Assembly (NCBI GenBank): GCA_002717505.1
Contig: PBEB01000015.1
Location: forward strand, 32,092 to 69,888
Direction: 5' to 3'
DNA length: 37,797 nucleotides
Source of the DNA: Leptospiraceae bacterium
GTDB taxonomy: Bacteria; Spirochaetota; Leptospiria; Leptospirales; Leptonemataceae
In this document: positions 1 to 8,461 of the stretch, piece after piece
How the letters are laid out: the number at the start of each line of letters is the position of its first letter
Position numbering within the stretch: the first letter of the stretch is position 1
Position numbers and translations under genes: made by a program
The notes under the pieces: model-generated
The model's input: the letters and a program-made list of their open reading frames with translations, nothing else
Database searches by the model: none
Told to the model about the DNA's origin: nothing

Positions 1-434
1 TGATGGTCTGGGATGCTGCTGTGCAGATGGCAGCCAGATACCCGCTTACCGGAGTCGGTCCCGGTGCCTTTGAAGATTCGGTGGAACTGGACATCCTTCT
101 CACCGGGAAACAAGAGCCCTATTTGTATTATCCCTATGCCCTGATTCAGCGGGGCCATGCACACAACGATCTATTGAATTTTGCAGCGATTGGTGGACTA
201 CCGGCTGCAATTCTATTTCTATGCTTCTGGGGATCGGTAATCCTTGTCCTCCTAAACTCCGGTGGAAGAGCGCGATTCTGGCGTTTTGGTCTTCTGATCG
301 TCTTCTTCGGAGGCTGGTTCCAATGCTTCTTTTTGGATGATGAAGTAATGGTACCTTTCTGGGCTCTTCTGGGCCTGGTAATTCCCGGTAAGAAAAGGAT
401 GACCCCAGAGTCGGTGGCAATGAAATCGGAATAG
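1..434 (+). CDS. O-antigen ligase/polymerase family membrane protein (C-terminal part)
   Basis: This is the last ~144 residues of a polytopic membrane protein whose start lies before the window; the frame is open to base 1. A periplasmic-loop motif, PLTGVGPGAF, is followed by GHAHNDLLNFAAIGG and two hydrophobic segments (roughly residues 63-85 and 92-125). The spacing of a VGPG turn and an H-x-H-N-D motif before the last membrane helices is characteristic of the Wzy/WaaL (O-antigen ligase) superfamily, which polymerises or transfers lipid-linked glycans on the outer face of the inner membrane. The stop is 24 bases before secA, so the two are probably co-transcribed. Ligase versus polymerase cannot be decided from this fragment. 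Confidence 0.75.
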   Translation, partial: MVWDAAVQMAARYPLTGVGPGAFEDSVELDILLTGKQEPYLYYPYALIQRGHAHNDLLNFAAIGGLPAAILFLCFWGSVILVLLNSGGRARFWRFGLLIVFFGGWFQCFFLDDEVMVPFWALLGLVIPGKKRMTPESVAMKSE

Positions 435-458
435 GGATCGAAGGATTTTGAGGAAAAT

Positions 459-3296
459 ATGTTCGGTAAGATAGTAAAGCTCGTAGTTGGAACCAAGCAT
501 GAACGCGATATAAAGCGCATGCTTCCTGTGGTGGAAAAAATCAACGCTCTTGAACCAGAGATGCAGAAGTTGGAGACTTCGGATTTCGCAAGAAAGAGCG
601 ATGAGTTTCGCAAGCGGGTGGAGGCCGGAGAAAGCCTGGACGATATCCTGCCTGAGGCCTTTGCCCTGGTGCGCGAAGCTGCCTGGCGCAGTCTGGGCCT
701 CCGGCATTTCGATGTGCAGTTAATGGGTGGTATGGTTCTGCATGGAGGACGCATCGCAGAAATGAAAACCGGGGAAGGTAAGACTCTGACGTCTACGCTG
801 CCGGTGTATTTAAATGCACTTTCTGGTAAGGGAGTTCATGTCGTAACTGTGAATGACTATCTGGCGCGAAGGGATGCTGCCTGGATGAAGCCCGTATTTG
901 AGCTTCTGGGTGTAAGTGTTGGTGTTATTCAACATGAAATGAACCCGGAACAACGCAAAGGCGCCTATGGTTCCGATATTACCTACGGAACCAACAACGA
1001 ATTCGGATTCGATTTTCTCCGGGACAACATGGTATCTGAACTGGATTTTCGCGTTCAGAGAGGCTTCAACTATGCAATTGTGGATGAGGTAGACTCCATC
1101 CTCATCGACGAAGCGCGAACTCCTCTGATCATCTCCGGTCCAGCGGACGAAAACACAGACAAATACAATCGTCTGGACAAAGCCATTCGTCAGTTGCTGC
1201 GCGACGAAGAAAAAGCCCCGGAACCAGAGGAAAAAGAGGTGGAGCCTGGCAAAGAAGAGCCTCATGTCCTTTTTGGGTGGTTCTTTGATATTGATGAGAA
1301 ATCCAGAAATGTGCTCCTCACCGAAGAAGGAGTAAAACGAGTAGAGGAGCTTCTGGGAGTAGAAAACCTGTATGCACCTGAGAACGTGGAGCTTGTGGCC
1401 CATACAAATCAGGCCCTGAAAGCGCATTTAATCTTTAAAGATGAAGTGGACTATGTTGTTCGCGAAGGCGAAGTAATCATTGTAGATGAGCACACCGGCC
1501 GATTGATGGAAGGCCGTCGCTATTCCGATGGGCTACACCAGGCCATTGAAGCCAAGGAAGGAGTAACCATTAAGCAGGAAACGCAAACCCTGGCTTCCGT
1601 AACATTTCAGAACTTCTTTCGCTTATACAGCAAATTGTCCGGTATGACCGGAACTGCAGATACAGAAGCCGAGGAATTTCGCAAGATCTACGGACTGGAA
1701 GTTGTGGTGGTTCCCACCAATGAACCGGTACGAAGGATCGATTATCCGGACCGCGTATATCGTACGGAGCTAGAAAAGTTTGAAGCCATTGCGAAAGACA
1801 TAGAACTCTGTCGGGAAGCGAAGCAACCGGTGCTCGTAGGTACAGTATCCATTGAGAAATCAGAATTGCTGTCCAGCCTTCTGCGAAAGCATAACATCCC
1901 GCACAATGTTTTGAATGCAAAACAGCATCAGAAAGAAGCAGAAATTGTAGAGAATGCCGGAAAGCCTGGAGCCGTGACGGTGGCCACGAACATGGCCGGT
2001 CGTGGAACCGACATCGTGCTGGGTGGAGCTCCATTATACCTCAAGGATCTCGAAGACCTGGAGGAAACCGAGCCAGCCATGGAAAGCTTCAAGGAAGCTC
2101 TACGAAAGAAACAATTTGATCGAGCAAAAGAAGAAGCCGCTCGTATAAAGGGAAGTACCGCATCCAAACAGGCCAAAGAAGTCCTGGATAGGGCAAATAT
2201 TTGGCTGGGCTTTCACAAAGAGGTAAAAGAGGCCGGAGGACTTCATATCGTCGGCACAGAAAGGCACGAAGCTCGCCGTATCGACAATCAGCTTCGCGGT
2301 CGTTCCGGTCGCCAGGGGGACCCGGGATCCAGTCGATTCTACCTCAGCCTTGAAGACAACCTGATGCGACTGTTTGGCGGTCCTAGAATCATGGGTTTGA
2401 TGGAACGTCTGGGAATGACCGAAGGTCAGGAACTGGAAGCCGGCATGGTGGATCGAGCCATTGCCAGGGCGCAGAAACGGGTAGAGAGCCATAACTTCGA
2501 TATTCGTAAACATCTGCTGGAATACGACGATGTAATGAATCGGCAGCGAGAAATCATTTACGCCGAGCGAGATAAGGTACTGGAACAGGAAAGCATTCGG
2601 GACACAGTTCTGGAATGGTCCGAAGAGGTTCTGGAACAGCAGATCCTGGATTACTGCGATACCAATGATCCTACGCGATGGGATCTGGCCAGCCTGGAAG
2701 AATGGCTACTCAACGGTCTGGGAATGAAAATGTCCCTTTCTGCGGATGACTATAAAGTGAGCAAGGACCCCCAGGCTACCATCTTTGCGCAAATCAATGA
2801 AGAAGCTCAGAAGTTCTACAATGAAAGAGTGGAAGCCGTAGGCGATGAAAACTTCCGTTACATCGAAAAGAGAATTGCCATCGATATCATCGATGCCCGA
2901 TGGAAGGAGCATCTCTATCAGATGGACCATTTGCGCGAGGGCATCTGGGCCTCTTCTTACTCCGAAAAGAATCCGCTGGTGGAATACAAGCTCCAGGGTT
3001 TCAAGCTATTCGATGCCATCATGGATACAGTGAAGGCGCAGATCGTAGAGTTTCTATTTCGCGTACAGATTGAGGGTCCAGTGGAACAGACCCAGTCCAG
3101 ACGCAGAAACCTGGGCACCGCAACCCATGAAAGTATGGAAAGTTTTGAAGCTCCGCCTCCGGGTCAGGCCAGGGGGGCAGCACCAGGGCAAATTGTGGGT
3201 AATAACGGACAGCAAAGAAGTGGTCCGGCTCCCGCTGTCGTATCCGGCGGTGGCGCATCAAAACGTAAAGGATCTAGAAGAAGGAAGCGTAAGTAG
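459..3296 (+). CDS. secA: Preprotein translocase ATPase SecA
   Basis: SecA is the cytoplasmic motor that pushes unfolded preproteins through SecYEG. At 945 residues it has the full order: Walker A MKTGEGKT (from residue 102), Walker [15 protein letters not shown] (from ~209), the preprotein cross-linking region, a second nucleotide-binding domain with [13 protein letters not shown] and [13 protein letters not shown], then the helical scaffold and wing. NBD2 has an insertion of about 60 charged residues between the GGAP segment and [16 protein letters not shown], as I recall for some other SecA lineages. The C-terminus ends in a Gly/Pro-rich linker and a basic tail ([10 protein letters not shown]) with no Cys/His, so the zinc-binding SEC-C motif that docks SecB is absent. 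A GAGG sequence lies just before the ATG. The stop overlaps the next start by one base. Confidence 0.98.
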   Translation: MFGKIVKLVVGTKHERDIKRMLPVVEKINALEPEMQKLETSDFARKSDEFRKRVEAGESLDDILPEAFALVREAAWRSLGLRHFDVQLMGGMVLHGGRIAEMKTGEGKTLTSTLPVYLNALSGKGVHVVTVNDYLARRDAAWMKPVFELLGVSVGVIQHEMNPEQRKGAYGSDITYGTNNEFGFDFLRDNMVSELDFRVQRGFNYAIVDEVDSILIDEARTPLIISGPADENTDKYNRLDKAIRQLLRDEEKAPEPEEKEVEPGKEEPHVLFGWFFDIDEKSRNVLLTEEGVKRVEELLGVENLYAPENVELVAHTNQALKAHLIFKDEVDYVVREGEVIIVDEHTGRLMEGRRYSDGLHQAIEAKEGVTIKQETQTLASVTFQNFFRLYSKLSGMTGTADTEAEEFRKIYGLEVVVVPTNEPVRRIDYPDRVYRTELEKFEAIAKDIELCREAKQPVLVGTVSIEKSELLSSLLRKHNIPHNVLNAKQHQKEAEIVENAGKPGAVTVATNMAGRGTDIVLGGAPLYLKDLEDLEETEPAMESFKEALRKKQFDRAKEEAARIKGSTASKQAKEVLDRANIWLGFHKEVKEAGGLHIVGTERHEARRIDNQLRGRSGRQGDPGSSRFYLSLEDNLMRLFGGPRIMGLMERLGMTEGQELEAGMVDRAIARAQKRVESHNFDIRKHLLEYDDVMNRQREIIYAERDKVLEQESIRDTVLEWSEEVLEQQILDYCDTNDPTRWDLASLEEWLLNGLGMKMSLSADDYKVSKDPQATIFAQINEEAQKFYNERVEAVGDENFRYIEKRIAIDIIDARWKEHLYQMDHLREGIWASSYSEKNPLVEYKLQGFKLFDAIMDTVKAQIVEFLFRVQIEGPVEQTQSRRRNLGTATHESMESFEAPPPGQARGAAPGQIVGNNGQQRSGPAPAVVSGGGASKRKGSRRRKRK

Positions 3297-4675
3297 TGAA
3301 GCTGTACGGGAAGAAACCAGATCTAGCGGCCTCTGTATTCAATCCTCTGGTAGTGGATTGGCTCATGGCCATGTATCCTCCGGCTCAGAAGCTGGACCTC
3401 AGCGCTGGACCTTCTCCGTACTACCCGGGCCTTGAGCTTATTGGAGGGATCAACGAAGAGAACTCGGTAGGCGGACTCAAACCTTACGAACTCTACACCG
3501 GTACCATACGGATGGGTTACGGTCATCATCGCATGGCCTTTTCCGTGTACAGCCAGTCCGTGGAGCGTGGAATCTCCACGGCACTGCATGACCTGCTGGC
3601 CATTGACTGCAACGAAGCCACATGTATTGAGCGATTGGACTCCCTTTACAGCCAGTTCTCCAGATTGGCCACAGACATTGGCGGACCGGTGGAATGGATC
3701 TGGGGCAAGGCAATGACCGGAGGCGGCATTGGCGCTTTGCATTTTTCCATGTTATTGGCCGGCCGTTTGATTTCGCTTTATTCCGGTATGGATCGGGAAA
3801 CCCCGATTATTACCACGTATCCCCTGAACGCTCACATCGCGGCAGCTCTGGGATTCGAACGCATTATACACCTTGTGAACGATACCTTACCGCAGTACTT
3901 CTTGCTCTGTCCTGGAGCCTTAAATCTTGTGCAAACCCGTCATATGCGGGATGGCTATCTCGAGATGGGAATCGATGAAAACGAAGTGGAATTTGCCGGT
4001 CACTGGGTCTCTGAACCTGTGCTTTCAACCCTGGAAAACGCCATTTCGGATCGTATGCGAAGACTGGAGCGACGAGAAAGACTGAGGCTATTAATTCCCG
4101 TAGGCGGAGCCGGGGCGCAGAAAAAATTCCTGAAAAACTGGGTCAACAGCATCTTCGACGATGAGGCTCTCCGAGAAGGTTATGTTCCCATCATTAACTG
4201 CGGAGATCATCAGGACTTTCTGGATACAATCCTGGGAATACTGAATAAGAAGGAAATTCGCTACAAAGTATGTAATACCCTTTCCGATGTGCAAAACCTT
4301 CCAGCCATTCTGGAAGACTTTGATGCAGTCGTATTTCATTTTGATAGCCGCTACGAAGCTGTCTATGCCACCGATTATGCCATCGTTTATTCCGATATAC
4401 TGGCCACCAAGCCATCTGAGCTTGCCTTCTATCCCATTCCGCGGCTATTCCTTCGACGAGTAGGCGATCATGAAAGCTATTCCGCGGATTATGGCTTCAA
4501 ACTGGGCGAATCCACTCCCGAGCGAAGAAGCGAAAAAGAAGCTCTCAATGATCTCAAGGAATGGCAATCAGATCCAACGCCACTCAAACAGATGAATGAA
4601 ACCATCGCCGCCAACCATGCGATGCGACTCTACAACGGAAGTAGTGTGGCCATCGAAAGGGCTCTGGAAGAGTAG
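3296..4675 (+). CDS. GT-B-fold glycosyltransferase-like protein, coupled to secA
   Basis: A 459-residue soluble protein starting with GTG that shares its first base with the secA stop (TAGTG), so translation is probably coupled. Two Rossmann-like halves can be seen. The N-terminal half has IRMGYGHHRMA (~residues 71-81) and GKAMTGGGIGALH (~138-150). The C-terminal half starts at RLLIPVGGAGAQ (~263) and contains SDILATKPSELAFYPIP followed by RRVGDHE (~368-395). Gly/His-rich N-terminal loops plus an xTKPSEL/RRVGxHE block resemble the acceptor and UDP-sugar-binding parts of MurG/MGDG-synthase-type enzymes. No signal peptide or membrane segment is evident. The substrate is unknown; a glycolipid or envelope role is inferred from the fold and the neighbouring O-antigen gene. 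Confidence 0.55.
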   Translation: MKLYGKKPDLAASVFNPLVVDWLMAMYPPAQKLDLSAGPSPYYPGLELIGGINEENSVGGLKPYELYTGTIRMGYGHHRMAFSVYSQSVERGISTALHDLLAIDCNEATCIERLDSLYSQFSRLATDIGGPVEWIWGKAMTGGGIGALHFSMLLAGRLISLYSGMDRETPIITTYPLNAHIAAALGFERIIHLVNDTLPQYFLLCPGALNLVQTRHMRDGYLEMGIDENEVEFAGHWVSEPVLSTLENAISDRMRRLERRERLRLLIPVGGAGAQKKFLKNWVNSIFDDEALREGYVPIINCGDHQDFLDTILGILNKKEIRYKVCNTLSDVQNLPAILEDFDAVVFHFDSRYEAVYATDYAIVYSDILATKPSELAFYPIPRLFLRRVGDHESYSADYGFKLGESTPERRSEKEALNDLKEWQSDPTPLKQMNETIAANHAMRLYNGSSVAIERALEE

Positions 4676-4834
4676 GCGGCGAGTTATTTCTCTCACCTCG
4701 CTGGCACATACTACCAGAGATCTCTGAGGCAGCCAAACGGGCCTTTCCTATGCACTTTCAGGGCCAATCTTGAAACCAAAAAAAGTTGCTTGATTCTACT
4801 TATGGTCCATTCAGTATTCTATAGAGGATAGAAT

Positions 4835-5197
4835 ATGCCTGTAAACATCATGGTTCGGGAAGAAAATGGTGCGAGTTCCCATTCATGGAGACTGGAACTG
4901 CCCTCTGATACACTGACGGTTGCCCAGCTCATTGAATCCAGGGTGCGCCAGGAGGTTCGCAGAAAGAACGACTCAATGGAGTTGAGTCGAAAGCCCCTGG
5001 GATGGCCAAAAAAGCGGGCACGAATAAAACCTCTTGATGCAAAAACGGAGATTAAAAGGGCCCTACAAGCATTCGAGCAAAATGGCTTCTTTATCTTTAT
5101 CGATGAAGTTCAGAAAACCGGCCTCAAACAGAGTGTACGTTTGGACGAAAACACCGAAATAACATTCATCCAGCTTGTGCCACTGGCCGGAGGATGA
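4835..5197 (+). CDS. Small beta-grasp (ubiquitin-like) protein ending in Gly-Gly
   Basis: A 120-residue protein that reads as a beta-grasp fold: strand VNIMVREE, strand SWRLELP, helix TVAQLIESRVRQEVRR (~28-43), a basic insertion (KPLGWPKKRARIKP) with a second helix, strand FFIFIDE, and a last strand TEITFIQLVPLAGG. The C-terminus is a bare LAGG, like the tails of MoaD, ThiS and ubiquitin-like modifiers. The start is supported by AGAGG seven bases upstream. It lies 6 bases before the DUF4132 gene, and its last two Gly codons (GGAGGA) form that gene's ribosome binding site. No E1-like, E2-like or JAB-type gene is present in the window, so conjugation is unproven; it could be a non-conjugated adaptor. 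Function unknown. Confidence 0.6.
   Translation: MPVNIMVREENGASSHSWRLELPSDTLTVAQLIESRVRQEVRRKNDSMELSRKPLGWPKKRARIKPLDAKTEIKRALQAFEQNGFFIFIDEVQKTGLKQSVRLDENTEITFIQLVPLAGG
5189..5194 (+). promoter_or_regulatory. Ribosome binding site GGAGGA built from the Gly-Gly codons of the upstream gene
   Basis: GGAGGA lies 9 bases before the ATG of the DUF4132 gene and is at the same time the two terminal glycine codons (GGA GGA TGA) of the beta-grasp gene. This couples the genes and also means that selection on the ribosome binding site alone could preserve a Gly-Gly terminus. Confidence 0.8.
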
Positions 5198-5203
5198 AGA
5201 TTC

Positions 5204-7579
5204 ATGCTCGGTCGGTTGTTTGGAAAAGCTGATCCTTTGAAGCTTGGTATTCAGGCGCTAATTCGGGATGCAGAAGATCGAATGACCAACAGGTATGATC
5301 TTCCCAGCATATCAGCACTTGATGCAGGTGCTACGATTCTTGACTCAACGCCTGAAACACAGATTCTATATGCCCGAGCGGCGGCTAAGTATCTTGGCGA
5401 TACAGGTACTGATTACCAATCGGAAATTGTATCGAAATTGTTCCGGCAATTGCTCGCAAAGAGATTACCGTTTTCGGAAGGCGATTTTCTTTACATCCTG
5501 AACCAGGCAAAAAAGAAAAAGATCTGGGGCTTTCCTGTTCGGTCGCTTATTTCCGCGATCAAGAAATCCTCCATTGATCCAATGAGTGATAATTCTCTTG
5601 TTCGTGCTCTGCAAGAGTATCACTCGAAATTGGATTCCCCTGGTCTGGTTTATGAAGAAAGGAGAATTCGAGCGTCCATCGCATCCTTGTATTCCAAGAT
5701 AGTGGACGCCGGGTTCGCTCCAGGGGATAGTTTTGGGATTCATGCCAATCGTGTTCTCTCAGACCTTTCAGAGAAGGATCAAAAGGTTTGGTATCAATTG
5801 ATTGCGCTTTGCAGGTCTGCATCCGGTGCCCGACCGAGCAAAAAGCTGCAGGATGAGATGACTCGGATTGTCTCAATCTTGAGTAATCACTCTTTCGAGT
5901 CCACTCTGATTAAGATCATGTCATTCCCCCTTGATTCTGCGTCAGAAGACAACAAGAATATCTTAAAAGGCTTGCTCTGGTCAATAGGGAAGACCAGCAA
6001 TGAAAAACTCCTGATGGAATTAGGACGCCTGGTGGAAAGGGAATATCGAAATGGTCGAGCAGCGCTGGCCAATGCAGGTTTATTCTCCATGAAGAACGCG
6101 AATTCCATGTCGGGCCTCTCTCAGCTATCAATGCTGCGACAGAGAATGCGAAACAAGACAGCCCTTACACTTATCCAAAAATACTTATTCGAAGCTGCAG
6201 ATGAATTGGATCTCAGTGTCGCAGATATCGAGGACATTTCAGTTCCCGGGTTTCAGCTTGAGCGAGAGAAAAGGGAATGGTTATTCGATGAAATCAGATG
6301 CATCCTTAGAATCGAATCCAGCAGCCGATCAAGAATAGAGTGGCATAATACCAACGGAAAACAGTTTAAATCAGTTCCGAGCTCAATGAAAAAGCACCAC
6401 ATTGAGGAATTGAAGAATGTCAAATCCATGGAAAAGGATCTAAGTGCAACGCTTCTTGCCCAGCGCACAAGAATTGAAAGATTTTATACCGATGGGAGAA
6501 CACTCTCGTACTCTACGTTTCGCAAAAGGTTTCTTGATCATGGATTACTGGCTTACTTTGCGAAACGATTAATCTGGAAATTCCAGGAGGTGGACCGCGA
6601 ATCTCTGGGACTTTGGAGCGAGAATGGCTTTAAGGATGTATCTGGAGCCTCTCTGGATTGGATTGGCTCTGACACTTCGGTCACGCTCTGGCATCCGGCG
6701 AACTCAAGCAGCCATGAGGTTCTGGCCTGGAGGGATGCGCTGGAAGCTAGTGGTATTGTTCAGCCCTTTAAACAAGCTCATCGTGAGATTTACCTACTAA
6801 CTGACGCTGAGCGAGAAACAGATATTTACTCTAATCGAATGGCAGCCCATATCCTGAAGCAACACCAATTTGCCCGACTTGTCAAATCTCGTGGATGGGA
6901 ATATTCACTCAAGGGAGGCTTTGATGGAGGAAATCCGACGGCAAGTCTTGATCTTGCGGCTGCAGGTCTAAGAGCTGAGCTCTGGATCGAAGCACCTTAC
7001 GACGAAGATTCGGTATCCCCCGCAGGGATTTCTCTCTATATCATTACCGACCAGGTGAGGTTCAATCGGGGACTCGAACCTGTATGCCTAAATGAAATAC
7101 CACCGGTTTTTTTTAGCGAAGTAATGAGAGATGTCGATCTCTTTGTAGGGGTGTCGAGCGTCGGGAACGATCCGAACTGGCAGGATGCAGGTCCGGAAAA
7201 CCACAGAGATTATTGGTTCAATTACGCCTTCGGAGACCTGAACGCAATAGCCCGGACAAGGAGGGCGATGCTAGAAAAAATCCTACCTGGTATGCAGATT
7301 GCGCATCAATGCAGTATCGAAGAACAATTTCTTATTGTTGAGGGAAAGTTAAGAACCTATAAGATTCACATAGGCTCCACGAATATTCTAATGGAGCCGA
7401 ACAACCAGTACCTCTGCATAGTTCCCGCCCGTAGTCCTGATGCATCTTTGAAGTCCGTCTATTTACCATTCGAAGGCGATACAGGTCTTTCTGTCTTGCT
7501 CTCAAAAGCAATGTTGCTGGCTCGGGATGAGAAAATAAAAGACAGGTCCATCCTCTCTCAAATCCAGAGAAATGTCTGA
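5204..7579 (+). CDS. DUF4132 domain protein
   Basis: A 791-residue protein with no signal peptide or membrane helix. About 480 residues of mostly helical sequence (possibly HEAT-like) precede a DUF4132-type region: LWHPANSS (~495), WRDALEASGIVQPFKQAHRE (~507-526), ETDIYSNRMAAHILKQHQFA (~535-555) and RGWEYSLKGGFDGG (~563-576), then a C-terminal segment with HIGSTNILMEPNNQYLCIVP (~724-743). DUF4132 also occurs in E. coli YehI and MolR; its biochemical role is not established. The start follows GGAGGA by 9 bases, a site made by the end of the upstream ubiquitin-like gene, so the two are almost certainly translated together. Codon use looks somewhat AT-richer than in flanking genes (by eye), which fits an acquired accessory module between housekeeping genes. 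Confidence 0.75.
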   Translation: MLGRLFGKADPLKLGIQALIRDAEDRMTNRYDLPSISALDAGATILDSTPETQILYARAAAKYLGDTGTDYQSEIVSKLFRQLLAKRLPFSEGDFLYILNQAKKKKIWGFPVRSLISAIKKSSIDPMSDNSLVRALQEYHSKLDSPGLVYEERRIRASIASLYSKIVDAGFAPGDSFGIHANRVLSDLSEKDQKVWYQLIALCRSASGARPSKKLQDEMTRIVSILSNHSFESTLIKIMSFPLDSASEDNKNILKGLLWSIGKTSNEKLLMELGRLVEREYRNGRAALANAGLFSMKNANSMSGLSQLSMLRQRMRNKTALTLIQKYLFEAADELDLSVADIEDISVPGFQLEREKREWLFDEIRCILRIESSSRSRIEWHNTNGKQFKSVPSSMKKHHIEELKNVKSMEKDLSATLLAQRTRIERFYTDGRTLSYSTFRKRFLDHGLLAYFAKRLIWKFQEVDRESLGLWSENGFKDVSGASLDWIGSDTSVTLWHPANSSSHEVLAWRDALEASGIVQPFKQAHREIYLLTDAERETDIYSNRMAAHILKQHQFARLVKSRGWEYSLKGGFDGGNPTASLDLAAAGLRAELWIEAPYDEDSVSPAGISLYIITDQVRFNRGLEPVCLNEIPPVFFSEVMRDVDLFVGVSSVGNDPNWQDAGPENHRDYWFNYAFGDLNAIARTRRAMLEKILPGMQIAHQCSIEEQFLIVEGKLRTYKIHIGSTNILMEPNNQYLCIVPARSPDASLKSVYLPFEGDTGLSVLLSKAMLLARDEKIKDRSILSQIQRNV

Positions 7580-7765
7580 GTAATCAACCAGGGCATCGGC
7601 CTCCCTTCAGTGAATCTGCCTCTTTCTACTTAAAAAGGTACCTTCTGGCTATCGAAAGCAGTGCCTTCAGAAATTGGGAGATTGCCAGGACTGACAAAAC
7701 CAAATGGCACCTCACAGCAGCCCGGGCAGAGAATTCATCTCTGGGATCGTACCCTCTTCAAGAGA

Positions 7766-8362
7766 TCAGTTCAACGATGGATCCTGATTGGAATCTGCAA
7801 AGATTTTATAGATTCCCCCTTTCGCACGGAGGGCATCACGCCAGCCCTGCTCTGGATTGGGATGAAATACAATGCTGGGTTTGCCTTTCAGGGTGACCCA
7901 GGCGCCCGAACGCATCTCTTCTTCCAGTTGCCCCGGTGCCCAACCCGAGTATCCCAGAAAGGTATGAATAGAGGGGCGATCCTCCAGAGGGATGGATTCC
8001 CAGATTTCTGGCTCAAAGAATTTCTGGAGCTGGCGAAATCCTGGCTCAAAAAACACTCCCGGTACAATTTCCATGGCGGTAGTGGATGGACCATCGGGCA
8101 GAGCGGAATGCAGAGCTGAAACCAGTTCCTGCTGGACCGGTCCGCCCACGTACACCGGCCTGGAAACGCCGAGGTCGTTTGCTAACTCTGGAATGATATC
8201 TGCTACAGTTAGCTCGGATTTACGATTAACAACCAGTCCAAAAGCGCCTTCATCGTTATGCTCGACCATGAAGACCACGGTCTGCTTGAAATTCGGATCC
8301 ATCATATTGGATTCCGAAATCAGAAAGTGTCCCTTCATGGACTTTGGTTGCTCGTTCTCCAT
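7766..8362 (-). CDS. YqgE/AlgH family protein (UPF0301)
   Basis: A 198-residue cytoplasmic protein. The N-terminus KGHFLISESNMMDPNFKQTV followed by GAFGLVVNRKSE is the diagnostic start of the YqgE/AlgH family. VYVGGPVQ and LGYSGWAPGQLEEE are the other conserved blocks, and the length is normal. The family is widespread in Gram-negative bacteria with a poorly defined, perhaps regulatory, role. The start codon is preceded by an AGGATGG stretch about 4-10 bases upstream. It lies 99 bases downstream of the release factor 3 gene on the same strand and could share its transcript. It converges with the DUF4132 gene across ~185 bases that contain no obvious terminator. Confidence 0.93.
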   Translation of the reverse strand: MENEQPKSMKGHFLISESNMMDPNFKQTVVFMVEHNDEGAFGLVVNRKSELTVADIIPELANDLGVSRPVYVGGPVQQELVSALHSALPDGPSTTAMEIVPGVFFEPGFRQLQKFFEPEIWESIPLEDRPSIHTFLGYSGWAPGQLEEEMRSGAWVTLKGKPSIVFHPNPEQGWRDALRAKGGIYKIFADSNQDPSLN

Positions 8363-8461
8363 CTTACCATCCTGTCGGTGGATCCAGGCATCCAGAAATC
8401 CCCGGGTCGAACCAAATGAGCTTTTCTATATCCTTGTCCGGTTATTCACCGCTATGTATCC

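Noticed and set aside
4676..4710. GCGAG...CTCGC after the glycosyltransferase-like gene as a terminator
   Set aside because: Only five pairs with a 13-base loop and no T-run.
4786..4820. Possible promoter TTGATT...TATTCT before the beta-grasp gene
   Set aside because: Spacing of 19 bases is poor, and the transcript would begin at or after the ribosome binding site.
7630..7645. Palindrome AAGGTACCTT between DUF4132 and algH as a terminator
   Set aside because: Stem of five A/T-rich pairs with no loop and no T-run.
7661..8119. Plus-strand open frame of 152 codons across the yqgE/algH end
   Set aside because: It lies antisense to a clearly recognised gene and its translation shows no family features.
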